Assembly: GCA_014904985.1 (NCBI GenBank) | Contig: MU129073.1 | Span: 22,425 to 86,424 of the forward strand | DNA from: Hydnum rufescens UP504 | Lineage: Eukaryota > Basidiomycota > Agaricomycetes > Cantharellales > Hydnaceae | Direction: 5' to 3' | DNA length: 64,000 nt | The notes under the pieces: generated by a model | What the model was told of the DNA's origin: nothing | The model's input: the letters and a program-made list of their open reading frames with translations, nothing else | Databases searched by the model: none | Program-made: the position numbers and the translations under genes | Part shown: positions 10,947 to 22,316 of the stretch, in pieces | Layout of the letters: every line of letters begins with the position of its first letter | How positions within the stretch are numbered: position 1 is the stretch's first letter

Positions 10947-12629
10947 ATGCCAACGCAGTCCACCATTTCTACAGCAGACAAAGACAGAATCAAGACAGCG
11001 ATTTCTTCCTCGACTTCCAAGATACTGACTGCTACTCAGGTTCGCATTTACTATGCATACCCGGCCCCCGATCGATGGTCGTACTCCGGCTTGCAAGGTG
11101 CCCTAGCCTTGGTTTCTGACAAAGTCAAGGGTGGATTCTGGTTCCGTCTTGTTGACCTTACAGTGAGTCGTTCGTTGTCTTTCATCATACTTTTCTTGAC
11201 TCGGCAAACGAAGGGAACGAGAGGAGTGACATGGGAACACGAGATATACGAACCATTTGTCTACAATCAAGACCGTACCTTTTTTCATTCCTTTGCTGGG
11301 GATGTGAGCATGAACGCTCTTCCTCTTCAGGCACCTTCTGAACTTCCAAGTTAGGAATGCATGATCGGTCTGGCGTTTGCAGACGAAAGCGAAGCTGGGG
11401 GATTCTTCAAAAAGCTCAATGGACGCTCGAAGCCCCCCAAAGGTTTATATTTATGCCTCGGACCGCTGTACTTGTTCTGACGATTGCCGCTTCAGCCTCG
11501 AAGTCTAAAACAGCCCCGACAAAGAAGAAAGCTAATGGCAAGATTGATAAGGCTTCCATCTCAGCCCCTACCAATTTCCAGCACCGTGCACACATGGGCT
11601 ATGACCCAGAGAATGGCTTCTCCTCAAAGGGTGTTGATCCGTCGTGGCAGATCATTCTCGACCAACTAAGCCAGCGTGGCATAACCCCTCAGATGATTCA
11701 TGGTAATGAGGCATTCGTGGAGCAGTTCATCAGCCAGAATCTCCCTCCAGGAGGAAGCAAGGGGAAGAGGAAGCCGCCACCGCCTCCAGCTCCTCGTCGT
11801 GTCCCCCAAACCTCCAATCCGCCCGAATTACCGAGCCCGACCCACGAATCCACCCAAGTAGCACCCATTCCCGCCGCACCGCCACCCCCGATGCGTGCGC
11901 CTCGAAATATTATGCCAGCGGCACCACCTCCAGCGGTACCACCACCACCACCATTGCAAACGGTTCCAGTTCGTCCTCCGCCTCGTCCCGTTCCTATAGA
12001 AGCCCCGCCGAGCATCCCAGTGGCCGCTGTTCCACCGGCCCCACCCCCACCTCCACCCCACCTCCACCGCCAGCACCATTCGCTCTTTCGCGCCCTCATG
12101 TTCCGCCTCCTGCCCCCCCACAGGCGTCTCCAGTGCCTTCAGCTGCACCACCAGTGCCTCAGCTGCACCAGCCGCCTCCCGCCGCCGCCGCCACCACCGC
12201 CTCCCCCTAGTCGGGTCACAAACGCACCTCCACCACCCACCACCGCCACCGCCACCGCCGCCGCCGCCGCCTGCTACAGGACCTTCAGTTGTTCCACCAC
12301 CTCCGCCTCCTCCGCCACCTCCATCTGGAGGTCCGCCACCACCACCTTCCAGTGGACCTATTGTAGCACTTCCGGCGCCTACTCCTTCCAGGAATGCCCT
12401 TCTCGAATCTATCCAAGGCAAAGGCGTCCATTCTCTACGCCCTGCCCGTCAGGAAACAGATGGAAATATTGGAGGGAGCACTGGGGCAGGTGTCACCGCG
12501 GCCGCAGCAGGTGGGGCGGCTGTCGGAGGTGGGCTTGCTGATGCCCTCGCTGCGGCCCTGGTTGCACGCAATAAGAGCCTTGGGGAGAGCGACGATGAAG
12601 AGGAAGAGGACGACGACGAGTGGGATTGA
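10947..12629 (+). CDS. LAS17: WASP/Las17-type activator of the Arp2/3 complex
   Basis: Promotes Arp2/3-driven actin nucleation at cortical patches. The start MPTQSTISTADKDRIK leads into a WH1 domain: ILTATQVRIYYAYP, WSYSGLQGALALV, FWFRLVDL, GVTWEHEIYEPFVYNQ, FHSFAGD and CMIGLAFADESEAGGFFKK. It is split by three introns (donors near 11162, 11302 and 11440). A basic stretch and a long proline-rich region (11777-12380) with many PPPPP runs follow, as expected for SH3 and profilin ligands. A WH2 actin-binding motif (ALLESIQGKGVHSLRP, near 12389-12440) and a C-terminal acidic tail ending DDDEWD (stop 12627-12629) complete the VCA-like end. No CRIB motif is seen, as in other fungal WASPs. The proline repeats need three frame changes between about 12060 and 12260, probably sequence errors in CCN repeats. 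It lies 7 kb from the ARPC1 gene whose complex it activates. Confidence 0.9.
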
Positions 12630-13861
12630 GAATAAGACACCCCATGGACCAGCCGGACTGACGAAGAAATCGTCATGTCCATAATGATGTTGTGCCAATA
12701 TTACTTAGGATTATGATGAGTTTTGCACCTGCTCCACCCTCTGTTGGCTTGCTCCCAGAAATGACATGAAAGCAGGATCCAAGTAGATATAATTTGTGTT
12801 CCTCTCATTTAGTCTGATCAGCCCCCCAGCAGAGGGGGTATGCACAGCTTTCGAAATGGCCCCCTCTGAGGCCCGCGCGTCGGCGTTGTCCATTCAAAAG
12901 CACACATTGAATCCAAGTGCTGAAATATGTGTTGCCCAGTCAGATTCCTCCCAACTCTGTTGTTCCAGGAGAAGCACCAGTGCCGCGTGTACAGGCTGGT
13001 GTGTGAAAGGAATAGCAGAGATTCGTGGTGTTACTTCGTACCACCGTCTAAGTCGACTCGAAAAAGAAGAGATCGAAACAGTGACTTTCGTTCCTTCTTT
13101 TCAGTATGCACTCACCTTCTGGAGGACTCTGGCCAAAGTCGTGGGAATGCGCTCACCATTGTTTCTCGATTCCCACGCACGGGCGGCCGCCTCCGGTGAA
13201 ACCTCTCGGACTAGCTACAGTAAGTGTGTCTTCGGTTGGACTCAGAAGTTGGAGTGCATGAGATTCACTAGCCCGCCATGCATGCTTCTCCCCAGCTTCC
13301 TGGCCTTCATTCAGCATCTCATGTCACCGCCGATCGCCACATAACTTACGGTTTGTCGGCTCCTCCAATCACCCATCGAAGACGAACCGGACGGAAGCCA
13401 GCATATTTCGACCGACAATCCCATCGAAACATCTCAGAGCTCGCAACCATGGCTGGGGGTGCCCAAAGTACAACAAAAGAAGCTTTCGATGGCCTCAGAA
13501 TATTACTCCATAGGACTTTACTGACTACTAGGTGATTCTCACCCGGTTCGGCAGATAGATACCATAGACACCAGTGAAACGGTACTTGCGGCACGTCTCC
13601 AACCGCTTCGCAGGGGCCACATGGCATCAAATCAGTTAAGGAAGTCCGATGGCACGAGTATTTGCTGAGATTTTCTAGAGCTGGGCTGAGTACGTGAGCA
13701 CAAGAAACAGACTGAGAGGGCAGCCAAGACTGCAAAGAAAAAAAATTGTGAGAATGCAATGCATGCCGAGACCCCGGTAGCTGCCGAGCCGCTTTGGTCG
13801 GTACGGTGCTACCACGTTCCTGCGTCTTGTTTGCAATCCTGTATACGAACGCACACAATGA
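12630..13861. other. interval with unassigned coding traces
   Basis: Plus-strand open stretches occur at 12796-13344 and 13278-13535. A canonical-looking donor (GTAAGTGTG at 13219) and a possible acceptor (CACTAG at about 13271) lie between them. On the minus strand an uninterrupted 170-codon frame spans 13346-13858. None shows a domain I recognise, and the two strands compete, so I assign no gene here. Confidence 0.3.
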
Positions 13862-16088
13862 ATGATTCAGAGACCTAGCCCACTTGCCAGCGGCGTCGAC
13901 GAAGCCCCTCCGACCGTGGATGACCTTGCAAATGGTAGGATTCTGCGCCTATCTGGCCTTGTAGATGGACCCACAACCTAAACACCACCTGTGTACCAGA
14001 TCCCAAATTTAATCGCAAACGAGAACGAGAGGGCTCAATTGAGCCATCTACTCCCAGTGTACGCGTGGTGCCGACCTAAGCCACTGTGATTTCGCAATTA
14101 TTTCGCGCATATACTGACGTCCTTCACCCGGCAGGCATCGGCGCCTGGTGAAATACGCGATCAGCGGTCTCCAGCAAAGAAGAACCGTGTCGTATTGAGC
14201 GCAACATCCGAAGAAGACTCTCCACCGCATTCTAGTATAACACCACCCAGAGGAGGGCTCTCCAACAGGTAGCAAAGTTAGTCAGATCCGCGAACGCGTC
14301 AAAGGCTTGAATTGGAAAGATGGGGAAGATGTGCCTGAGGACATCGATCCAGATAAGGATGCAGAAGCAACTCCCTCCCCTTCAGCAGGAATTGAACCAG
14401 TATCGTCAAATGCACTCCAAATCGATCCCTCAACAGAAGAGGATATCAAAGAATCTCGGGAGCTATCTCGTTCTTCCCTCTCCAACGGACCTGCCGGTTC
14501 CCGACTCCATGGTCACTCGCCCTGCGGGCCATAGCGAGGTGAGGCCTGAAGCCAGTGCTGAGGTCGTCTCAGAGTCTCCCGACCCCAAAGACCTCCCCCC
14601 CTCGCCGCCTGAGTCTGAGGGTCCCGAGGCACCGGGCGATATCGTTCCGCCATTACGGAGATCGTCACTCGATGGAGAGCACGGACTGACAAGAATCTAA
14701 AACGGAAATCTCGAGAGTCGAGCTACTTCGGCGTGACAGATGGTAGCGTTCCCGAAGTCCACAAGCGTCCAAGAGATGACCCCCAAGCAAGGAGACGGAT
14801 GAGGCTAAACCTGAGGAACCTGGTATTCTCGCTTCCGCAGAGCCAACGGCTGCATCTGCGTCTTCATCCACACCAGCTCAGGATGCCACTCCGATCAAGA
14901 TTGTCAGTTTTCCTTGTTATCCAGAAATGTTAAATCAAAATATTGATCTTGTGCGTTAGGGCGGATTCGCCGCCTATAGCTCTAGGCCGTCACCGTTCGT
15001 CACAACGGCAGCCAGTTCGACGTCATTCCTGGATAGAGGTCCCAAGTTACCCCCACCCGCAAAGCCGGTGAGATACTTGGATATTTCCTAGGAATGTCGC
15101 TGCTAGGATGGCTTACGCTACTTATAGACTGGATTTGCCGCTTTCGCGAGTTCCCCATTCGCCGACCTTGTCGTCGCCTCATCTGGCTCTAAGTCCCCGC
15201 TTCGTGTTTCCTCCCCAACCCCCCAATCCACCTCTGCTTTCTCCATGTTTGCAAACAAGTCATCGCCGTTTCTCTCTTCCTCTCCCAAACCACCATCTAC
15301 ACCCGCTGCGCGCGGGTCAACTCCAAAATCTGGAGAAGCATTTGGGTCTTATTCCAATTCCCCGACGCACTTTGGGGCGTCCTTTAATCCGAGCGATGGT
15401 AAGGTTGCCGCCTCTGCCAGGAAGAAGTTTCTGGGTGCTTCAGACTCAACTTTTGGAGACATTCTGGCATCGGATAAGGGGGTGAAAGCGAGTGTAAGGA
15501 GAACAAGTTCGGGAATATCGAGGAAGTCGACAGTGCGTGATATCTTTTCTTTTCCAGGCTTATGTCTCTCTGAATATATTTCATTAGTTCACACAGGGGA
15601 AGAGCACGAAAAGACTGTTCATCAGACACGTGCCAAATTGTATACAATGGACTCTCGTGATACCTACAAGGAGCGTGGCACTGGATTGCTCAAAGTGAAC
15701 GTTCGGAAATCCGATGGGCGGGGAGGAAGACTTGGTGCGAAATTTGTTCTCAACCTCGCGACGTTGATATCCTTATTGATGTCTTTTGCGACTAGTTATG
15801 CGAGCGGATGGGGTTTTCAGGTTGATCCTGAACGCTAGTTTGTTCACTGGGATGCCTTGTTCCTTGGGTCAGGATCCCAAGTTCGTCAAGCTTTCTGTGA
15901 TTGAAGATGGGGCGTTTATACACCATGCGATAAAGGTACGGCTGTATGGCTTCCACCGATTACCCATACCCGTACTGAACATCATGTAGGTTGGAAATGT
16001 GAAAGTGGCCCAAGACCTCGTTGACACGATCCAAGCGCATATTCCGCAACCGTCGAGTTTGGCGTCACCGAAACCTTCTGCAGATTAG
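13862..16088 (+). CDS. Ran-binding protein of the Yrb2/Hba1/RanBP3 family
   Basis: Nuclear Ran-GTP-binding cofactor that assists Crm1-dependent export in this family. The start MIQRPSPLASGVDEAPP splices (donor GTAGGA at about 13935) to DPKFNRKREREGSIEPS, the basic, Ser-rich N-terminus usual for Hba1. The middle is acidic and disordered, with several Pro/Ser/Glu stretches and a block SYSNSPTHFGASFN. The C-terminus is a RanBD1 domain: GEEHEKTVHQTRAKLYTM, YKERGTGLLKVNVRK, LVMRADGVFRLILNASLF, KFVKLSVIE, ending VAQDLVDTIQAH and TAG 16086-16088. The disordered part requires one-base frame corrections near 14275, 14490, 14690 and at the C run 14780-14784. The RanBD itself reads cleanly across its introns. 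The 5' end could include further upstream exons. Confidence 0.85.
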
Positions 16089-16838
16089 ACATCCTCTGAG
16101 TGACATTCCGCGTGTTATCCTCCATGCCTTTGTCTGCATGCACTCACGCGTTCGGCATCTAATATTTTGTGACTATATATATCTGCCCTTCTTTGCTTCC
16201 CGTATCCTGTCATAATATATCGTCGTATGACTTTGTTCCAGTATACACCCCGAGTTCAATTAATAGCCTGATCGAACAGAAGCTCAAAGAACTAACTTTT
16301 GGCCAAAGAACTTCATGAGTTGTATGCAATAGTGGGGAAACCTTTGCTAGTGACCGATACATAATCATACTACACTCGCAGAACTGACCGCTGGTTGTGA
16401 TTTCCGACAAGAGGTTTTGAGCCTGAAGAATCCATTTGGGACCTGAATCTCAGCCCCCTCTTCATGTAGCAAGAAAATCGCGATGGATACATCCACCCGT
16501 ACAAGGGGCTTGGTTAGGACTCTTCTAGGTAGGTTGATCCTGTCGTTGACTGCCGTTGTTGCTGAAGTACCCTTGGCGCTCTTAGCCATTACACCGCGCT
16601 GATATACACTAATAGCTGGAAGTGCCAGAAGATACTCCAGCAATTGCGCCAAGTACCATACTTCCGGATAGTCTTAAGGCATGTAATTGATTTTCCGTGC
16701 CCAAATAAATGACACCATTAGTGATGAGGGATTTATTTTCAAGGATGCAGCATGAGAGTTACAACGACGGTGCGGAGCCGGAAGCAAACCGCGTTGTTGA
16801 TCGTTGACGCGACAGTCAACAACACGAATCTGTAAAAG
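16089..16838. other. intergenic interval with one weak minus-strand frame
   Basis: A minus-strand frame of 95 codons (16365-16652) includes MAKSAKGTSATTAVNDR and INLPRRVLTKPLVRVDVS. It has no recognisable domain and no confirmed exons. The remainder is probably the 3' flank of the Ran-binding gene and the promoter of the condensin gene. Confidence 0.3.
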
Positions 16839-19800
16839 ATGCCTGCGCGTCGCAAGGCCCAGTTCGTGGGATCCCCTGCGACTACCGAAGAAGAAGGACC
16901 TGCACAGAACGATCCCCCCTCTGATTTTGATGATACATCCGTATCTAGGCCCATCACAGGTCCACGCAAGTCCAAAGGAAAACGGCGGGCCAGTGCCGTC
17001 TTCGCTGATGCTTCCAATGGAGATATTCGTGTCCCCCTTACTCCACACTCCGATAGTCCTGCTAATCCACTCAAGCGTCCACTACCCCAGACGAAGGCTG
17101 GTGGCTTCATCGAAGTAGACGACCGAGCTGAGAAGCGCAAACGACGGAAGAGCGCGCGCATCTCCTTTATCAGCCCTTCTGAAGAGGATCCCGCGAATGC
17201 TATCCCAAGAGAGATGTCTGGCTCTGACTTGAAACGAGGTGCCGCCTCCCCTGCCCGTGATTCGGCGACCCGCCCTCGTCTTAGTAGCGGAGGGCCCCAA
17301 CGTATCAATGCTGTTGCGCCATCTCCCTTACCCGTGGTCTCCATCGATGTCATGAACAGTAATTTTGAAGAATGGATGAAGATGGCCACCGACAATGTAA
17401 GCCCTATCGTCCCTCACTCATTTGAAACATGAGGATCATTCTTTTCGTCTCCGACCACGTAGAAAATCAACGCCACCAACTCTTGGAATTTTGCCTTGAT
17501 TGATTACTTCCACGATATGTCCCTTCTTCGTAACACAGACGATAATTCGATCAACTTCCAGAAAGCATCTTTCACTCTTGACGGTTGCGTAAAAATCTGG
17601 ACGAGTCGCGTGGACTCTGTGGGCACAGAAACCGGAAAACTCCTCAGTAATTTGGCTCAGGAGAATGGGAAAGGTAATGTGGATGATGCAGAGGAGGAAG
17701 GTGCTGGTGATGTTGACGGCGAAGACGGCGAGAAGGGTAGAAAGCGTAAGGTCAGTGGCCACCGTGAAGATTTTTTTTTAATAGTAGATATCTCACCTTT
17801 CGATGGCTTTTCTCAGGTCCATCGCACAGAGGCAACTCTCGCCAAGTCGTACAGTCAGCTCCAAGTGAAGAAATTGGATCTAGACTTTGCCGTCGACCCG
17901 CTTTTTCGGAAAACCAGAGCAGAGTTCGACGAAGGGGGGCGATGGGTCTTCTCATGAATCATCTTGGGGTCGATTCCAAGATGCGCGTCGTATTCGATTC
18001 TGGAGGTTCGAATATTTTGGATGAGGAGGAAGAGGAGCCCGACATGCATCAAACCATAGATTTGAGCGATATTCGAGGTGCGTAGTCTTCCTTCGGTTCC
18101 TAGTCGAAATTTCATGTAGAAATTTTCATTCCCCCAGCCAATTTCCTTCCATCCTTGGATACTCTTGAGACGCGGTCCATAGCCCAGGATCTTAGCAGCT
18201 TCCGCTTTTCTTCTGATCCCAAAGATCTCGATTTCACATTCATAAGCAAGCCACACGATGGACCCCCGATCACTCTTTCGACAGCAATTCTGTCTTTGGT
18301 AACGGTGATGATGGGGATTTGTAGCCGACTCGCTTCAAGGGGGTGCAGACGTTCAGGATTTCTTCACTGGTGAACAAGCTGTCCACGGTGACGCGCCTGA
18401 CTCAGGTGGTTTTGACTTTGGGAACGACTATGATGGCGAAGATGTTGGACCTAGTCTTGGTGGAGTCTCTGGAGTCAGCACCATAGGGGGCATGGAGCCT
18501 TTCGACCCTCGTCGTGCTCCCAACGAACGCGATCTCGTCATGGCTATGAACGACAATGGCGAAGATATGCTGGATTACTTCGACTCAAATTTCATGAGGA
18601 ATTGGGCTGGTCCGGAACATTGGAAGCTTCGACGCCCTGTCAAGAAAGGTAAGCTCCATTTTTTTTCCTCAGCCCGACTTTGCTCATCTTATGATTGGCC
18701 TTCGATCCATCTTGCTTGACGATTTTGCAGCCGAGGGTACAAATGATGCTCCGAAACCCAAACGCGAGAAAGTCGTCTTTAAAATCGCATTTCTCGATCC
18801 ACCTGAACAAACTGCGAAGCAAATGTTTGTCCCTGCCAGCAAGCCATCTATGATCGTTCTCCCGGCTAAATCAGGGGCCACCAATCAAAGCCAAAAGGGA
18901 TTATCAAAGGGTGGACGTGTAAAGAAGGCCGTCAAGCGGGATCACCATCTCTTGCCAGATGATATGCACTTTACAAGTCAACAATTACTCAGATTATTTC
19001 TTAAACCGAAATTTACGGTACGTGTATCGTCCCCCCCCTTCTTTGACATGCTGGATCTATAGCTTCAACCTGATTTCGCTCGTGTCATTCTCAGTTAAAA
19101 ATGCGACGGTACGGTGCTGCATCAGGACAGCTTGATGGTGAGTTTTTTCTTACATACACCGTAATATTATCCCATAACGATGACATACTTGAAGAAAACG
19201 GAGATGGGGAGGTGGATCAGCATTTCTGGGCACAAGCTAACCAAAATGGGGGCGATGATATTGATCAAAGTGAACCCTGCTCTCCCCAGTTGCAATCTCC
19301 GTCTTGCGTCTCTGATGATTGTTCGGTCGCTAGCCCAAGGGGGTGGACCTATCCCTTTCAACACCCAATTTTTCCACGATGATTTCGATGATGGGCCAGG
19401 ATTCGATGATGATGTCGATCCAGATGGTGGCGAGCTAGTCATTCCGACTACGCTGGATGAAGAAGGCGATCTCCTTGCAGCCACCCAAGGCCTTTGAAGC
19501 GTGTCCGGCCGGAATTCGTCAACTACGCTCGCAAGGCGAAGCGCGTCGACGTCCGGAGGCTCAAGGACAACATCTGGAAGGGATTGAAGATTATGACTCC
19601 AAGCGATGTGGAACCTGGGGCGAGTTCTAGTGACAATACAATTGAGCATTCAAGTTGTCTGACTTGTTTGTGACCTCACTTGACAGGATGATGGAAGAGT
19701 ACCAGAAGATAGTTTGACAGATCCCACGCAGCCACGCAAGTTCGAGTCAGTGATTCAAGGTCTTAGGAAATCATATACGCGGGATAAAATGGAGGAAATC

Positions 19801-19983
19801 AGCACATCATTCTGCTTCATTTGTCTTCTCCATCTCGCCAATGAGCGAGGTCTCAAGATCGAAGCGGGGGAAGATTCTACTGTCGAGGATGACAGTGATC
19901 GAGTGGAAGAGCGTGATCGTAGCGTTGGCGATATATGGAGTCTGAAAGTATTCAGGGACCCTACAGCCTCAGCTTCTGCTTGA
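16839..19983 (+). CDS. BRN1: condensin complex kleisin subunit (Brn1/Barren/CAP-H)
   Basis: Kleisin that bridges the Smc2/Smc4 heads in condensin and is needed for mitotic chromosome compaction. After a Ser/Arg-rich N-terminus with basic KSKGKRR and EKRKRRKSAR blocks come the Barren signature regions: NSNFEEWMKMATDN, then, after an intron, KINATNSWNFALIDYFHDM and KASFTLDGCVKIWTSRVDS (17460-17620). Next are TEATLAKSYSQLQVKKLDL and MGLLMNHLGVDSKMRVVFDS. A long acidic middle follows, with MEPFDPRRAPNERDLVMAM and YFDSNFMRNWAGPEHWK. The C-terminal winged-helix part ends with SFCFICLLHLANERGLKIE and TGA at 19981-19983. Frame is lost at a G run (17934-17939), a C run (18263-18267), a T run (18318-18320) and near 19490. 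In each case one extra base restores the family match, so the gene is probably intact in the organism. Confidence 0.92.
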
Positions 19984-20866
19984 TGGGAGGGTATGCCTTA
20001 TTCATCTATTTTTGGATTAGTGGCTGGATTTGTTATGATCAATAGTACTGTATACACTAGTGCCATTGCTACACTTTACCCTGTGCGCAGAGGGCATGTA
20101 CACATCAAGACCTACACTACAACCGTGGAGATAGAAAATATGAAGTCGCAACCAAAGCATGCGGGATCGAATACCGTGTAGGCCACAGACGAGCCGATCA
20201 TTCTGGTGTTACATACAGGACTCCTGATCATGGCTTGCCAAAGACTTTACCAAAGAGACCTCCGGCAGACGAGGGTTGCGACGCAGGGCGCTCGCTGACA
20301 TTGAACGTGGAACATCGAGATAATCAAGATCCCGTGGGTCATAGTAGGCCTGGGCACCAGGATGGAGGCCATTGGGATCTGGTGAAGGCGATTGGAGTGC
20401 GCTACCACTAATGGCTCTTCGAGAGAATATGGAGGCGGGGCAAGCGTGTTCCCGCTTGATCTGCACGTAGGTTGTGAGAGGAATGGGGCTTGGATAGAAT
20501 CTCAGCGCCATTCCTCTGTGGAGGCCACGATGAGCCGTATGCAGGGGTCGAGGGCGATAAAGTCGACAGGGTCTCTCCCCCTTTTTATTCTGGCCTGGAG
20601 GTGATCTTCGCAGTTTGGCAGTAGATTCTTTCGAGTGAGATGTGGAGGAGGCAGCATCGCGTGAGATATTGTTGTGACTCGGGTTACGGAGTGCTGGGGG
20701 GAAGGAGAAGAATGAGGGGCCCTGGGTATCAGTTCAGGCATGGGTATCTTGCTAAGGTGAATCGTCAATGAAGTCGGAGGCTGATATACCCTGAATGATT
20801 GGGCAGATCGAATCAGCCTCGTTCAAGAACCTAAAAACCGTGGAGTAGCGGAATGGGGATGTAGAT
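19984..20866. other. interval with minus-strand open frames, no assigned gene
   Basis: Two overlapping minus-strand frames (20502-20768 and 20209-20511) read as Ser/Pro/His-rich text such as PRAPHSSPSPQHSVTR and DPNGLHPGAQAYYDPRDLDY. They may be a small separate gene or unspliced 3' exons of the neighbouring minus-strand gene. No family is recognised. Confidence 0.3.
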
Positions 20867-22169
20867 TTACTCTTTGCGGGCATTTGGTCCAGTGGTATCA
20901 TCCAAGTTGATGACACGAAGGGATTTCTTTCCCTTTGCATCTTCTTTGTCTTCCTGGTCATAAGTGACATACTGATGGAGTTCTTCGTCGTCGTTTTCAT
21001 CTCGTCGCCGTCGCCGTTTGGTCTCCTGTGCAACTTTGACAACCTTAGACACATTTTCTGGCGAAACGGCTCGAATTATAATGAACAAGAGATCTGGCGT
21101 CTAAAATAGGGTAAATTGAGCTTAATGGCAAGAAGATAGTCATGTCAAGATGAAATTCATCTATGATTCAATCACTTACGGCAAGGATGGATGCGCAGTG
21201 CTGCGCGTAATCATCAATGGAACCTTCATTTGTCACAATAATCTCATTTCCCTGAGAGAGAGAGACTGTATCTCAACAAGAAGACTGGTTAATATATGAT
21301 GGGTATTTCGGAAGGGAATACTCAGCAAAGAAACCCACGTTGGGACGGATCTTCGAGCCGAATTAGAGAGTAAAGGCGGGGATGGTACAGCAGCAGGCTT
21401 TGCATTGGCCGGCTCGCGATGGCCCTCCGCATAATCTGCGAATGTCAGAAGCCCGCACAAGATCACGATCTCCAGGCCTTTACGATCATCTATGTCGAAT
21501 CTGAAATATAGGCATATGTGGATTCAAGCCTGATAGTGATAAGAGGAGTTCCGAAGCACCTGTTAAGATTGTAATCCAGGATCTGCACGGATGCAGGTTT
21601 GCCTTTGGACTCGGGTTTGGTGACTGCAACAAGGACTGGTGGGTCAGGTTTACGAAGCATGTAGCATCTGGAATGGAAATAAATCAAGAAAAGTCGGACT
21701 GTAGTGGCTGGATAATGCTCGCACTCTTCTTTTTTCCACTCAAACTCCTGACTGAAGACCCCACGTTCAAATTAACAAAACGACCATTTGATATAATATG
21801 CTTCGGTACCTTTCCCACATAAACAACCACTTGAAGTTGCTAAATGCCAGTGAGACGGCGAAATGTAAGCTACGGGGGATTCACGTACATAGATCCAGAG
21901 AAGGAGAAGTCTACTGGTACGTCTGGGTCATGAAGGGTAATAGTCTTCTTCTTGCTCGTAGAGTGAGGGCTTGACACGGTGGCAAAAACAGCCCCAGATA
22001 AGGGGTCGTGCAAGGACCATTGATACGTGCTCTGCGTATCGGATTGTTCTACTGCAAGCCTCTTGCGATAAAGCACATCTGAGTTCACGGGGTCTGTGAG
22101 GTCTATGTCGGGAGGTGAGACTCTGCTGAGAGAAATATGCAAGGTGAACAGGTTCTGATCCAGGCTCAT
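20867..22169 (-). CDS. conserved fungal protein of unknown function
   Basis: Not identified. The start MSLDQNLFTLHISLSRVSPP (22169) gives a beta-rich N-terminal part (SDTQSTYQWSLHDPLSGAVF, TITLHDPDVPVDFSFSGSM). Spliced exons follow with FKWLF, EFEWKKEECYMLRKPDPPVL, SVQILDYNLNRFDIDDRKGLEIVILCGLLTF (split here by an intron) and DDYAQHCASILA. The last exon reads TPDLLFIIIRAVSPENVSK, then a basic KRRRRRDE and acidic stretch, ending GPNARKE with TAA 20867-20869. The series of short beta-like blocks with a late long helix is reminiscent of tubby/scramblase-like folds, but this is only an impression. At least four introns. It is divergent from the nucleoporin gene, with 147 bases between starts. Confidence 0.6.
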
Positions 22170-22316
22170 ATCGCAGTGACGTTGGAGAAAGAAGATAGCA
22201 AGGCAGTGCTTCTAGTCCACTTGGCGCCTCAATTCGGAAACAAAGTTGCGGTAATTGCCGACCGCACTCTTGAAAGTAATTTGTGCTATTCGCTCTTCTC
22301 TTCTTCTGGTGGTGAT

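Noticed and set aside
11828..12421. Gly-rich protein on the minus strand
   Set aside because: It is the antisense of the WASP proline codons (CCN read as NGG); low-complexity shadow.
13346..13858. 170-codon minus-strand gene
   Set aside because: No recognised domain, no exon signals, and competing plus-strand coding traces; kept only as part of an unassigned interval.
16839..19983. Condensin gene as a pseudogene
   Set aside because: Its frame breaks coincide with homopolymers, and every conserved block remains intact, which fits sequencing error better than decay.
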